Positions 38,690 through 47,261 of a stretch of 49,333 nt of DNA are shown here, in pieces. The translations under genes and the position numbers were made by a program. The stretch is taken from assembly GCA_023459275.1 (NCBI GenBank), contig JAEWVC010000025.1, positions 1-49,333 of the forward strand, given 5' to 3'. The stretch's first letter is position 1, and each line of letters begins with the position of its first letter. The notes under the pieces were generated by a model. That model ran no database searches. It was not told where the DNA came from and saw only the letters and a list, made by a program, of their open reading frames with translations. The stretch is from Bacillota bacterium. Lineage in GTDB: Bacteria; Bacillota; Clostridia; Christensenellales; Aristaeellaceae.

Positions 38690-39903
38690 AATACGCGCAC
38701 AGTCTGCCCCACATGCAAAAGCCCGGGATAGACCGACTCGATATGGGTTACCTGCGCATCCTGGGAGAGAATGGTTACAGGAACAAAGGCCTGGCTTGCG
38801 CCGTCCACCACCACCACGCCGGGTATCATGGCGCCGGTGGCTTCATCGCGCATGCGGTGAATGCAGTTGGTGGGCACGCGCATGCTGGTGACATATTCCC
38901 CGATCTCGGCCTGGCAGGTACGCATGGAAAGCACCGGCGATACATCGCTGCCCACGGACAAGCGCAACAGCAGCTCCCCGCCTGAGCGGGTGTAGGAGAG
39001 GATGGTGGCGTTCACTACGGTGTTTTCAAACTGTTCCAGCTTGAGCTGGTATGTCTTCCCCTGAACGGGCGTCCAGTCCGGCGCGTCCACCAGCAGCAGC
39101 ACACCCCATCCAGTCTGCCGTACCAGGCGGTAGATGGTGGTGCGCCCACGCTGCACGGCGGTTTTTTCCGGCTTGGTGCCATTGATCATGGCCCTGACCT
39201 GAACGGGGGAATACTCCTCAAAGTTGCTGGTATTCAGGCTCTCATAGCCATCCGTGTAGAAACTGACCAAGCTTTCCTGGGCGGCTGTGCGCTGCTTTGT
39301 GTAGCTCTGAATGCGCGTCTCCTGGGCACTCTCATCATCGTAGAGCCTTGTCAGGCGCGTGTCATCCCGGTATTTCTCCCGAAGGTAATCCTGTCTGGCG
39401 GTGATGGAGGCATCTAGTATTTTTTCCAGGTTCTGCATGTTTCCCTTCTGCCCCTGCACCATCAGGCGGACTTCTTTGGCCCGCTGGGTCACGTCACTCT
39501 CCAGCCTGGTCATCTTCTGGTCAAAGGTGGTCTCCTTGGTCAGCAAATTCTTGTGGTAGTCCTCAATCTGATCCCGGTAGGTTTGCAGGGCAGCTACTTC
39601 CTTCTGGCTGTAGCCGGAGGAATACACAAGGCAGATGGTGCTGGCTCTGGTAACCTTGCTGCCCTCCTCCGCCTTGTACTCAATGCTGGTGACGCCGTCC
39701 TCGTCATAGGCTGTCTCGTTGCGCACGATCAGGGCGTCGCCCCGGTAAGGAGTCCCCCATTGGCTGGCGGAAATCACGGCGGTACTGATGCCGGAGGGTA
39801 TCTGGCTGTAGATGTACCAGGCAGAAAACGCAAGCACAGCCAGCACAAGCAAAACACGGCCAACGCCTATACGTTTGCGTTGCGGCGGCCTCTGTCCGTA
39901 CAT
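38686..39903 (-). CDS. HlyD-like membrane-anchored protein of the division cluster
   Basis: This 405-residue protein has one N-terminal membrane helix (VGRVLLVLAVLAFSAWYIYS) and then an extracytoplasmic region in adaptor order. A barrel-sandwich hybrid half (RGDALIVRNETAYDEDGVTS) comes first, followed by a coiled coil at about residues 105-215 (KLTRLESDVTQRAKEV-like), the second hybrid half and a beta barrel (NTVVNATILSYTRSGGELLL). It resembles efflux adaptors but has no transporter partner nearby. Clostridia keep such genes beside yggS/sepF. ATG 39903 follows GGGAGGGATGGC. The function is inferred to be at the envelope or septum. Confidence 0.8.
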   Translation of the reverse strand: MYGQRPPQRKRIGVGRVLLVLAVLAFSAWYIYSQIPSGISTAVISASQWGTPYRGDALIVRNETAYDEDGVTSIEYKAEEGSKVTRASTICLVYSSGYSQKEVAALQTYRDQIEDYHKNLLTKETTFDQKMTRLESDVTQRAKEVRLMVQGQKGNMQNLEKILDASITARQDYLREKYRDDTRLTRLYDDESAQETRIQSYTKQRTAAQESLVSFYTDGYESLNTSNFEEYSPVQVRAMINGTKPEKTAVQRGRTTIYRLVRQTGWGVLLLVDAPDWTPVQGKTYQLKLEQFENTVVNATILSYTRSGGELLLRLSVGSDVSPVLSMRTCQAEIGEYVTSMRVPTNCIHRMRDEATGAMIPGVVVVDGASQAFVPVTILSQDAQVTHIESVYPGLLHVGQTVRVF

Positions 39904-40012
39904 GCCATCCCTCCCCGTCAAGAACTTCGCAAATATTCGTTACGAAAACGCAAAACTCCTGCAACAATTTACGATAAGAACAAGATTTACAGATATACGC
40001 CGAACGCTTTTC

Positions 40013-40744
40013 TTATTGCCGTTCCATGTTCCGGAGCCGCGCCAGCACCCTTCGCTCCATGCGGGATACCTGCATCTGGCTGACACCCATGCGCTTTGCG
40101 GTTTCCCGCTGGCCCAGGCGGTGCTCATAGCGCAGCATCAGCAGCTTCTTCTCCTCCGGCGTGACCAGCTTGTACACCCAGTTGATCCAGTCCCGGTGCT
40201 CCACGGCCTCGAAGCCGGAATCCTCACCGCCCAGGCGGGAAATGATGCGCTGTTCCTCCTCGGGGTCCATAGGCGCATCCAGGAAAAACACATCGGTGGA
40301 TTTTTTAAGATCCAGCAGTGAAAGCAGGTCCTCTACCGTCATGCGCATCTCCTGGGCAAGCTCCTTGGTGGTGGGCTCCCGCGCAAACTCCAAGGTCAGC
40401 TTTTCCCTGGCCTTTTGCAGGTGATACAGCTTGTTTTTGGCATCCCTGGGCAGGCGCAGGGCATCGCCCCTGTCCCTGATATAATTGCGTACATCCCCCG
40501 CGATGGTGGGTGTGGCATAGGTGGCAAAGCGCAAGCCAAGCTCGGGCTTGAAGCGCTGGATGGCCTTCATCAGCCCGATGCTGGCCACCTGCTCCAGGTC
40601 CTCCAATTCCACGCCCCGGCCGGAAAAGCGGCGGGCGATCTGCCGGGCCAAGGGCAGATAACCTTCCACCAACTGTTCCATCAGCTGCGGGTCAGGCTCC
40701 TGCCGGTACGCCTGCAAAAGCGGCGTTAGTCTTTCATCCTTCAT
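40013..40744 (-). CDS. SigB/SigF-type RNA polymerase sigma factor
   Basis: This 243-residue sigma factor belongs to the SigB/SigF/SigG family of general-stress and sporulation factors. Region 2 has LPLARQIARRFSGRGVELED, then VASIGLMKAIQRFKPELG and RFATYATPTIAGDVRNYIRD. Region 3 includes REPTTKELAQEMRMTVEDLL, and region 4 ends in RYEHRLGQRETAKRMGVSQM. It lies 11 bases behind the RsbW-like gene, the order of the rsbW-sigB pair. No anti-anti-sigma (RsbV/SpoIIAA) gene is present. Its place before the division cluster suggests that it may control or be controlled with it. Confidence 0.92.
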   Translation of the reverse strand: MKDERLTPLLQAYRQEPDPQLMEQLVEGYLPLARQIARRFSGRGVELEDLEQVASIGLMKAIQRFKPELGLRFATYATPTIAGDVRNYIRDRGDALRLPRDAKNKLYHLQKAREKLTLEFAREPTTKELAQEMRMTVEDLLSLLDLKKSTDVFFLDAPMDPEEEQRIISRLGGEDSGFEAVEHRDWINWVYKLVTPEEKKLLMLRYEHRLGQRETAKRMGVSQMQVSRMERRVLARLRNMERQ

Positions 40745-40755
40745 AGCGGCCTCCC

Positions 40756-41151
40756 CTACTGCGCGTTAAGCGGCAGCATAAGGGTTACCGAGCGGACACA
40801 CGCCCCGTCTTCCTCCAACTCCACCTTGGGAATCAGTGTTTCCAGGATGCCCCTGGTCACATCCAGGTCCATCTCCTCACACTGCTGGCACTCATTGGAG
40901 AACTCGCAGGCAAACACCGTGCATACCGCTCTGTCCTTCAAGCCACAGGCAATCTTAATACATTTGATCCCCCTGGGCTGGTGCATCAGGAAGTCACAAG
41001 TTTCATCCGCCGCCGTGCGCAGGTCATCCACCAGGTCGATGGACAGGCCCATCAAAGCGCCCGCCCCTCCCAAGGCCATGCGCACCACCAGCATCCATGC
41101 GGGGTCGGCGGGGATGGAAAGCGTAAGATATTGTTCCTGCTGGGCCGCCAT
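40756..41151 (-). CDS. RsbW-like anti-sigma factor with degenerate kinase motifs
   Basis: This 131-residue GHKL-fold protein aligns with RsbW/SpoIIAB (SIPADPAWMLVVRMALGGAG, VDDLRTAADETCDFLMHQ). The N-box asparagine expected in EACTNAIQH-type sequences is not present (ETCDFLMH), and no DxGxG glycine box follows. Instead the region reads ACEFSNECQQCEEMD. Kinase activity and ATP binding are therefore doubtful, and it may simply bind the sigma factor encoded 11 bases downstream. The CQQC pair is a possible redox or metal site. ATG 41151 follows AGGAGCGCTGCCC. Confidence 0.82.
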   Translation of the reverse strand: MAAQQEQYLTLSIPADPAWMLVVRMALGGAGALMGLSIDLVDDLRTAADETCDFLMHQPRGIKCIKIACGLKDRAVCTVFACEFSNECQQCEEMDLDVTRGILETLIPKVELEEDGACVRSVTLMLPLNAQ

Positions 41152-41248
41152 GGGCAGCGCTCCTTTCCGAAAAGCAGCGGAACGGCAACGCTCCGCCGCA
41201 AGGGCACTTTAAACGGTTCTTTGTCTGAAACGGGATTGTAGAAACACT

Positions 41249-42010
41249 TTATGTTACCACATCCCAGATCATTTTTGCAAGCAGCAAGGCCAATACCGCC
41301 ATCAGCATCCACCGGATGAAGGCGGCACCACGGCGGATGGTCATCCCCGCGCCAAGATACCCGCCCGCCATGGCGCATAAGGCGGCAGGCAGGCCCAGCA
41401 GATACAGCACATGGCCATCCAGCATCAGCGTCACCAGGGCGGCAACGTTGCTGGACAGGTTGATGATTTTCGCCGTACCGCTGGCCGCCACCGCGTCCAT
41501 GCCCATGACCATGGTGAACAGCAGAATCAAAAAGGTGCCGGTTCCCGGCCCCACAAGCCCGTCATAAAAGCCGATGACAAGGCCAATGAGAAAGCTCAAA
41601 AGCGGCACCGCCTGATCGGAAATGCGCTTTTTCGCGCTCAGGGTACCCCGCTGCCGAAGCACCAGAACCGCCACCAGTGGGATCGCCCCGATAACGATGA
41701 GGCGCATGGTATCCTCAGGGATCACCTGCAACAGCTTTGCCCCCAGAAAGCTGCCCAGGAACGCGGCCGGCACGGCCAGCAGCGCAACCATCCACTTTAC
41801 CTGCTTCGCTTTGCCGTAGCGGATGGACGCCACCAGCGTACCCAGGGCCGCGGAGAGCTTGTTGGTGCCTGCCGCCAGCACGGGCGGCAGCCCCGCCAGA
41901 TAATACGCCGGCAGGGATATCAGTCCGCCGCCGCCCGCCACGCTGTCGATAAAGCCCGCCAGCATGGCCAGCGGGCATACGATAAGAAGCATTTGCCAGG
42001 TGATCTGCAT
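41249..42010 (-). CDS. TSUP-family (TauE/SafE) membrane permease
   Basis: This 253-residue protein has about eight membrane helices with the two TSUP signatures, AGFIDSVAGGGGLISLPAYY near the start and GLVIGFYDGLVGPGTGTFLI near residue 150. TSUP proteins export sulfite, sulfoacetate or other small organic anions. Helix packing residues FLGSFLGAKLLQVIP and the closing IRRGAAFIRWMLMAVLALLL are typical. It is 43 bases downstream of the aspartokinase, likely in the same transcript. The substrate cannot be inferred. Confidence 0.92.
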   Translation of the reverse strand: MQITWQMLLIVCPLAMLAGFIDSVAGGGGLISLPAYYLAGLPPVLAAGTNKLSAALGTLVASIRYGKAKQVKWMVALLAVPAAFLGSFLGAKLLQVIPEDTMRLIVIGAIPLVAVLVLRQRGTLSAKKRISDQAVPLLSFLIGLVIGFYDGLVGPGTGTFLILLFTMVMGMDAVAASGTAKIINLSSNVAALVTLMLDGHVLYLLGLPAALCAMAGGYLGAGMTIRRGAAFIRWMLMAVLALLLAKMIWDVVT

Positions 42011-42053
42011 GCTTTTTCTCTTTTCTCCAGTATTTGAGCATTACCGAAAATTC

Positions 42054-43370
42054 CTAGTGCACAAATTCATGATAGATGGCGCGGATGGTTTCCTCAAAAT
42101 CGGAATCATCCACGCCCACAATGATGGACAGCTCGCTGGAGCCCTGGTCGATCATCCTTACGTTGATCCCCGCACGGCTCATGGCGCCGAAAAGCCTGGC
42201 GGCTGTGCCGCAGTTGTGCACCATCCCCCGGCCCACGGTAGCGATCACCGCCATGTTTTCGTTGATGGTAATGGTATCCGGCTCGGCCAGCTCGATGATG
42301 CGGTTGACCACCTTGTCGCGGCAGGCACAGAGCGCATCCCCAGCCACCACCACACAAAGCGTATCGATCCCGGTGGGCATGTGTTCAAAGGACAGGCGCT
42401 GTTCCTCCAACGCCTGCAAAACCCGGCGGGCAAAGCCGATCTCCGTATTCATCATGGCTTTTTCCACCAAAATGACAGAAAACCCCTTTTTCCCGGCAAT
42501 GCCGGTGATAACGTTGGGATTTTCCTCCTCCACGGCGCCAAAGCGAATGAAGGTTCCCGGATGCTCCGGGCAATTGGTATTGCGGATATTGGTGGGGATG
42601 CCCGCCCTGTGCACCGGGAACACGGAATCCTCGTGCAGCACGGTGGCGCCCATATAGGAAAGCTCCCGAAGCTCCTGATAGGTAATGTTTTGAATCTGCC
42701 GCGCATTTTTGACGACCCTGGGATCCGCCATCAGAAAGCCTGAAACGTCCGTCCAGTTTTCATAAATTTCCGCGCAGGCGGCCCTGGCCACGATGGCGCC
42801 GGAGATGTCGCTGCCGCCCCTGGAAAAGGTGCGGATCCTGCCATCGGGGGAAGCGCCGTAAAAGCCGGGCACCACAGCCCTGGGGGTCTCCTTCAGCCGT
42901 GCCGAAAGAACCTCCTGGGTCTTCTCGCTGTCAAAAGTCCCATCCGAACGGAAGAAGATCACCTGGGCCGCATCAATAAAAACCATATCAAGATAGTCGG
43001 CCAGCAGCAGCCCGTTGAGGTATTCCCCGCGGCTGGCGGTAAAATCCGCCGTGGCACCGCCGGCTATGGCTTCGTTGATGTCGTCCAGCTCACGCCCCAA
43101 ATCCACCGACAGGGCAAGCTCCTCCGCAATATCCATATATCTGGCGGCAACGAGGTCAAAGGTATCCTGATAATCCTTTCCCTGTGCATGAAGCTTATGA
43201 CAGCGGTACAGAAGATCCGTGACCTTATCATCCCCGTCGAAACGGCGGCCAGGCGCGCTGGGCACCACATACGCCCGCTCGGGATCCATCAGGATGATGG
43301 CCCGGACCTTTTCAAACTGGCATGCATCCGCAAGGGAACTGCCGCCAAACTTTGCTACTTTGATCCCCAT
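42054..43370 (-). CDS. lysC: Aspartate kinase
   Basis: This 438-residue enzyme phosphorylates aspartate, the first step to lysine, threonine, methionine and diaminopimelate. Motifs include KVAKFGGSSLADA at the N-terminus, FSRGGSDISGAIVARA for substrate and ATP, and ELSYMGATVLHEDSVFPVHR. Two C-terminal ACT domains (about residues 300-435; EIGFARRVLQALEEQRLSFE; NVRMIDQGSSELSIIVGVDD) are the feedback sites. ATG 43370 follows GGAGGGTGAAGGA. The kinase is separated from the acetyltransferases by a terminator, so it begins a new unit. Confidence 0.94.
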   Translation of the reverse strand: MGIKVAKFGGSSLADACQFEKVRAIILMDPERAYVVPSAPGRRFDGDDKVTDLLYRCHKLHAQGKDYQDTFDLVAARYMDIAEELALSVDLGRELDDINEAIAGGATADFTASRGEYLNGLLLADYLDMVFIDAAQVIFFRSDGTFDSEKTQEVLSARLKETPRAVVPGFYGASPDGRIRTFSRGGSDISGAIVARAACAEIYENWTDVSGFLMADPRVVKNARQIQNITYQELRELSYMGATVLHEDSVFPVHRAGIPTNIRNTNCPEHPGTFIRFGAVEEENPNVITGIAGKKGFSVILVEKAMMNTEIGFARRVLQALEEQRLSFEHMPTGIDTLCVVVAGDALCACRDKVVNRIIELAEPDTITINENMAVIATVGRGMVHNCGTAARLFGAMSRAGINVRMIDQGSSELSIIVGVDDSDFEETIRAIYHEFVH

Positions 43371-43478
43371 TCCTTCACCCTCCATAAAGAAAGACGCGCC
43401 CCTTGCGCCCTAAAAAGTATTGTAACGAAGGGGCCCTGCAAAGTCAATCATCGCGTACAAAAAACCGGAAAATAAGCA

Positions 43479-43510
43479 GGAAGGGAGCTTTTTGAATGCA
43501 TCTCCCTTCC
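43479..43510 (-). terminator. Terminator of the PIG-L / GNAT unit
   Basis: GGAAGGGAG (43479-43487) pairs perfectly with CTCCCTTCC (43502-43510); on the minus strand it is followed by TGCTTATTTTCC. It lies 87 bases after the GNAT stop at 43597. Confidence 0.6.
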
Positions 43511-43596
43511 TTTGCCCATCCGGCTTGATCGCTGCAGCGGTTCATACGCCGTTAGAAAGAACAATATATGGTATGTTTCCCAATGGGGGGCGGTGC

Positions 43597-44118
43597 TCAG
43601 GCGTCCGCCGCAAGCCCCAGCACCACCACGTCGTGATATTTTCCTTCCCGCCAAAGCTCGCCCTTGAGCAGCCCTTCCCGGACGAATCCGCACTTCTCGT
43701 AGCAGGCCACCGCCTGCAGGTTAAAAGCGAAAACGGAAAGCTTCAGTTTGTGCAGGTTCATTTCCTCAAAAGCGAAGTGTGTCAAAAGCCGCAGGGCATC
43801 GGTGCCATAGCCCCTGCCCCGGAAGGCCGGATCGCCGATCATGATGCCGATTTCCGCCAGCCGGTTCTTCCAATCCACCCTGGTAAACCCGCACCGGCCG
43901 ATAAAATGCCCGTCCAGTGTCTCCACGGCAAACTGGTATTCCCCACGGGTGTAGCTGGACTGCTGATCCAGGTACCTGGCCTCATCCTCCCTGGAAGAGG
44001 GGTACAAAATGCCGGAGGACATTCCCCGCACGGTGTCATAATCGTTCATGAACGTCCAGTGGGTTTCCGCATCCCCGCGTTCCAGCGCCCGAAGGCGGAC
44101 TAATTCTCCCTGATACAT
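43597..44118 (-). CDS. GNAT acetyltransferase (RimJ/RimL type)
   Basis: This 173-residue protein of the ribosomal-protein/spermidine-acetyltransferase-like GNAT group begins with ELVRLRALERGDAETHWTFM. It has the acetyl-CoA loop GIMIGDPAFRGRGYGTDALR and the late segment FNLQAVACYEKCGFVREGLL. Acetylation of an amine is inferred. It resembles the neighbour at 44162 in motif order (RGRGVGTEALRLLCDYAF; GNQRAIRCYERAGFVREGVR), so the two probably come from a tandem duplication. ATG 44118 is used; GAGGTAGCC precedes it. Confidence 0.88.
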   Translation of the reverse strand: MYQGELVRLRALERGDAETHWTFMNDYDTVRGMSSGILYPSSREDEARYLDQQSSYTRGEYQFAVETLDGHFIGRCGFTRVDWKNRLAEIGIMIGDPAFRGRGYGTDALRLLTHFAFEEMNLHKLKLSVFAFNLQAVACYEKCGFVREGLLKGELWREGKYHDVVVLGLAADA

Positions 44119-44161
44119 GGCTACCTCTTTTTTTGTTTATTCTGGCACTGAGCGGCGGCAT

Positions 44162-44713
44162 TTATTCCCCGCGCCGCCTTTCCCATTCCTCACGGAGCAC
44201 GCTCATGAAAAGCACATCCATAAATGCGCCGTTCACGAACCTGGCGCTGCGCCGGACGCCTTCCCTTACAAATCCAGCCCGTTCGTAGCAGCGGATGGCG
44301 CGCTGATTGCCGGCGTACACATCCAGCTGCACCCGTTCAAGCCCCAACGACAAAAACGCGTAATCGCACAGCAGCCGCAGGGCTTCCGTGCCAACACCCC
44401 GCCCCCTGTCATCCGCACCGCCGATGACGATCCCCACCGTGGCGCACCGGTCGATCCAGTTGATATCAAACAGGTCGGCTTGGCCTATGTAGGCCTGGGT
44501 CCCACGGTCGGCAATGATAAAGCCCGCCTCCCGGCTTCCGCCCCGCAGCCGCGATTCCAAAAAGTCCTCGCTGTTTTGTACGGTTTGGGGCAAGGTGAAG
44601 ATATGGGAAAGATATTGCGTGGTTTGGCCATCATTCGCCCAGGCAATAATGTGGGCCAAGTCGTCTTTCCGGTATTCCCGAAGCATGATTTTTTCGCCAA
44701 AAAGATGAGGCAT
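44162..44713 (-). CDS. GNAT acetyltransferase (RimJ/RimL type)
   Basis: This 183-residue GNAT has IMLREYRKDDLAHIIAWAND at the start, the acetyl-CoA loop GGADDRGRGVGTEALRLLCD and the family end GNQRAIRCYERAGFVREGVR. It sits between the PIG-L genes and its paralogue at 43597. Clustering of two acetyltransferases after two secreted deacetylases suggests reciprocal chemistry on one substrate, but no direct link is visible. ATG 44713 follows AAAAGGGGAAAGGAAT. Confidence 0.88.
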   Translation of the reverse strand: MPHLFGEKIMLREYRKDDLAHIIAWANDGQTTQYLSHIFTLPQTVQNSEDFLESRLRGGSREAGFIIADRGTQAYIGQADLFDINWIDRCATVGIVIGGADDRGRGVGTEALRLLCDYAFLSLGLERVQLDVYAGNQRAIRCYERAGFVREGVRRSARFVNGAFMDVLFMSVLREEWERRRGE

Positions 44714-44733
44714 ATTCCTTTCCCCTTTTCCTT

Positions 44734-45927
44734 TCAGGGCCGCGCCGGCGCAATGTGTTCAAAGAAATCATTCTTCTCCACATCCGGGCCCACCCGCGTG
44801 TAGGCAAGCCCAAACAGGGAATCGTCGTAAGGACCAAAGTCCTCCACCGCGTATTCCTTATTCAATTGGGACTTGTGACAGAGGAAGCCTTCCAAAGCCA
44901 CGTCATAAGCCGTCTTCCCGTCAAAGGCCTTCAGGGGACGGCGCCAGTCCATATCCACCACGTTCTTGCTATACAGGTGCAGGTACAGCTTGGACACCTT
45001 CCAAACGCCGTACTGCTTTGCCGAGGCACTGTACCGGCCGGCATTGGCGGCCAGGGCCACCGCCTGGTTTGCCGCATCCGCCGTAGCCCTGTGTGCACCG
45101 TGGCCATACTCCCCGTTCAGATCATGGCTGACCACCACATCGGGTTTGAACCGGCGGTACAGGCCGACAACATAATTGTACAGCGTTTCCTTGCGCCATT
45201 TTTGATACATTCCGGCAAGGCTCATGGCAAAGTTATCGCGCATGGGGCCGAAGGAGGGGTAGTTGCGCAAGCCGCACAGCCACAGGCAGTCCAGCAGCTC
45301 ATGATCCCGGGAAACCGAGGTGGGGACCACACAGGCTGCAACCACCTGCATTTGCCGCTCCCCCGCATAATAGGGGATCGTCCCGCCCATGAAAATCACT
45401 TCGTCGTCCGGGTGCGCGCACAGCACCAGCAGATCCGCCTTTTCAGGCGGGGGCTGCCATCTTTGAACCCATGCCGGAGGCTCGCCCGGGCTGAACACAT
45501 ACAGCTCCGAAATAGCCAGCCGGCCCTTTTCCTTACCGCCGGGCACGATCCGCAGGGAGGCGGCACCCTCGGGAAGCGGCACGTATTCGGACAGCCACCC
45601 ACTGTCCCGCTCCGCCACCGTCACCCATTCCTTCCCCCCGGCCTGCACGTTGAACCTGATGTCCGGCCGCGCCCACCTGATATAGACACTGCCGCAGGCC
45701 TCGCCGGCGGGGAGCGTGATCTCCAGATAGGCCTTGGCGCCCGGCTGCGACCGCCAATAGGTCTGATAATCACGGTCCGCGATGTTACGCACCATCTTGG
45801 GATTGAGAGAGCCCTTCATAACGCACTGGCCGGTGATATCCTGGGCCTCCTGGGCCAGCGCGGAACCACTCCATAGAAGCAGGCAGGCAAAGCATGCCCC
45901 CAGCAGAAAGTTCATCTGCCGCATCAT
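44734..45927 (-). CDS. Secreted PIG-L family deacetylase, copy 1
   Basis: This 397-residue protein has a signal peptide (MMRQMNFLLGACFACLLLWS, cleaved after ALA) and an N-terminal beta domain (about residues 30-165) like a discoidin sugar-binding fold. A PIG-L domain with zinc motif LLVLCAHPDDEVIFMGGTIP follows, and the third ligand is in NGEYGHGAHR. PIG-L enzymes remove acetyl groups from N-acetylglucosamine-type substrates. It is 397 residues because of the extra N-terminal domain. ATG 45927 follows GAAGGAGACAACA. Its 3' end is almost identical to that of copy 2. Confidence 0.9.
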   Translation of the reverse strand: MMRQMNFLLGACFACLLLWSGSALAQEAQDITGQCVMKGSLNPKMVRNIADRDYQTYWRSQPGAKAYLEITLPAGEACGSVYIRWARPDIRFNVQAGGKEWVTVAERDSGWLSEYVPLPEGAASLRIVPGGKEKGRLAISELYVFSPGEPPAWVQRWQPPPEKADLLVLCAHPDDEVIFMGGTIPYYAGERQMQVVAACVVPTSVSRDHELLDCLWLCGLRNYPSFGPMRDNFAMSLAGMYQKWRKETLYNYVVGLYRRFKPDVVVSHDLNGEYGHGAHRATADAANQAVALAANAGRYSASAKQYGVWKVSKLYLHLYSKNVVDMDWRRPLKAFDGKTAYDVALEGFLCHKSQLNKEYAVEDFGPYDDSLFGLAYTRVGPDVEKNDFFEHIAPARP

Positions 45928-45959
45928 TGTTGTCTCCTTCAGAGAAAATACCAGTGGAA

Positions 45960-47162
45960 TCATACCGAATCCTTGCTGGCCGGCGCAATGTGTTCAAAGA
46001 AATCATTCTTTTCCACATCCGGGCCCACCCGGGTGTAGGCAAGCCCAAACAGGGAATCGTCGTAAGGACCAAAGTCCTCCACCACATAGCGTGATTTGCG
46101 CTGGGACCAGTGACAGGCATAACCCTCCTGAGCCACTTCAAAAGCCGTTCTGCCGCCAAAAAAATCCAGCGGCTGCCGCCAATCCATGCGTATCCTGTTT
46201 TCCTTGTACAAATGCAGGTATAGCTTTGGAACCTGCCATGTACCGTATAGCTTGCGGGTGTCGCGATACTTTTTGGCGTCGGCGGCATATTTGATCGCCC
46301 CGCGGGCCGCGTCCGCCGCGGCCCGGTGCGCGCCGTGCCCGTACTCGCCATAGATATCATGGCTTACCACCACATCGGGCTTGTACTTGCGGTAAAGCAT
46401 GACGATGTATTGATAAAGCTTATCCTTGCTCCATTTTTTATAGATCTCTTCCAGGGTCCCGGCAAAGGCGTCTGTCATGCTGCCAAACTCGGGATAGGTC
46501 CTCACACCGCACAGCCACAGGCTGTCCATCAGTTCCAATCTCCGGTAATGGGAAGCGGGCACCAGGCACGCGGCCACAACGCGCATCTTCCGCTCCCCCG
46601 CATAGTAGGGGATCGTCCCGCCCATAAACAAAACCTCATCGTCCGGGTGGGCAAAGATCACCAGCAGATCCGCCTTTTCCGGCGGGGGCTGCCATCTTTG
46701 GACCCAGCAAGGCGTTTCCCCGCGGCCAAACACATACAGCTCCGCGATCTGCATGCGGCCCTTTACCTTGTCCCCAAGCACGATCCGAAAAAGGGAAATG
46801 CCTTCCGGCAGGGGTACATACTCCACCAATCGCCCGGTCTTGCATGCCGCCACAGGCGCCCAGCCATCCCCCGCCTTCGCCTGTATCTGAAATCCGATGT
46901 CCTCCCTGGCCCACTTGATAAGGACGCCGCCGCAGGTTTCCGCCCCGGGCAGCGTCACCTGCAGATACGCCCCACTCCCCCCCTGGGACTGCCAGTAGGT
47001 CTTGTAATCCCGGTCCATCAGCTCACGCACCAGCTTGGTATTGACGGATCCTTTCAAGGCACATTCCGTTGTAATATCCCGGGCCTCCTGTGCCAACGCC
47101 GTCCCGCAAAAAAACAGCAGGCAGAAGAGGACGGTTCCGAGCAGGGCGTGTATCTTTCGCAC
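45960..47162 (-). CDS. Secreted PIG-L family deacetylase, copy 2
   Basis: This 400-residue paralogue of the next gene has the same order: signal peptide (MRKIHALLGTVLFCLLFFCG), beta domain, and PIG-L domain with LLVIFAHPDDEVLFMGGTIP and YGEYGHGAHR. The shared ends VEDFGPYDDSLFGLAYTRVG and PDVEKNDFFEHIAPA are nearly identical even at DNA level. The start is GTG 47162 with AAGGTGGCG upstream. It lies 32 bases before copy 1, so both are on one transcript. The substrate is presumably an envelope or environmental N-acetyl sugar. Confidence 0.9.
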   Translation of the reverse strand: MRKIHALLGTVLFCLLFFCGTALAQEARDITTECALKGSVNTKLVRELMDRDYKTYWQSQGGSGAYLQVTLPGAETCGGVLIKWAREDIGFQIQAKAGDGWAPVAACKTGRLVEYVPLPEGISLFRIVLGDKVKGRMQIAELYVFGRGETPCWVQRWQPPPEKADLLVIFAHPDDEVLFMGGTIPYYAGERKMRVVAACLVPASHYRRLELMDSLWLCGVRTYPEFGSMTDAFAGTLEEIYKKWSKDKLYQYIVMLYRKYKPDVVVSHDIYGEYGHGAHRAAADAARGAIKYAADAKKYRDTRKLYGTWQVPKLYLHLYKENRIRMDWRQPLDFFGGRTAFEVAQEGYACHWSQRKSRYVVEDFGPYDDSLFGLAYTRVGPDVEKNDFFEHIAPASKDSV

Positions 47163-47261
47163 GGTTCTTTCGCCACCTTATGAGATACTCCATACGGGTT
47201 TTTACAAACAGAATGCCGGCGGAATCGTATTACACCTCCCGCCGGCTATGCGCCAGTACTT

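Noticed and set aside
41152..41248. Possible SigB-type promoter before the RsbW-like gene (GTTTAA on the minus strand)
   Set aside because: The matching -10 element (GGAGCG instead of GGGTAT) is too poor to support the call.
44755..45876. Long plus-strand open frame of 373 codons
   Set aside because: Antisense shadow of the PIG-L gene; no signal peptide or motif.
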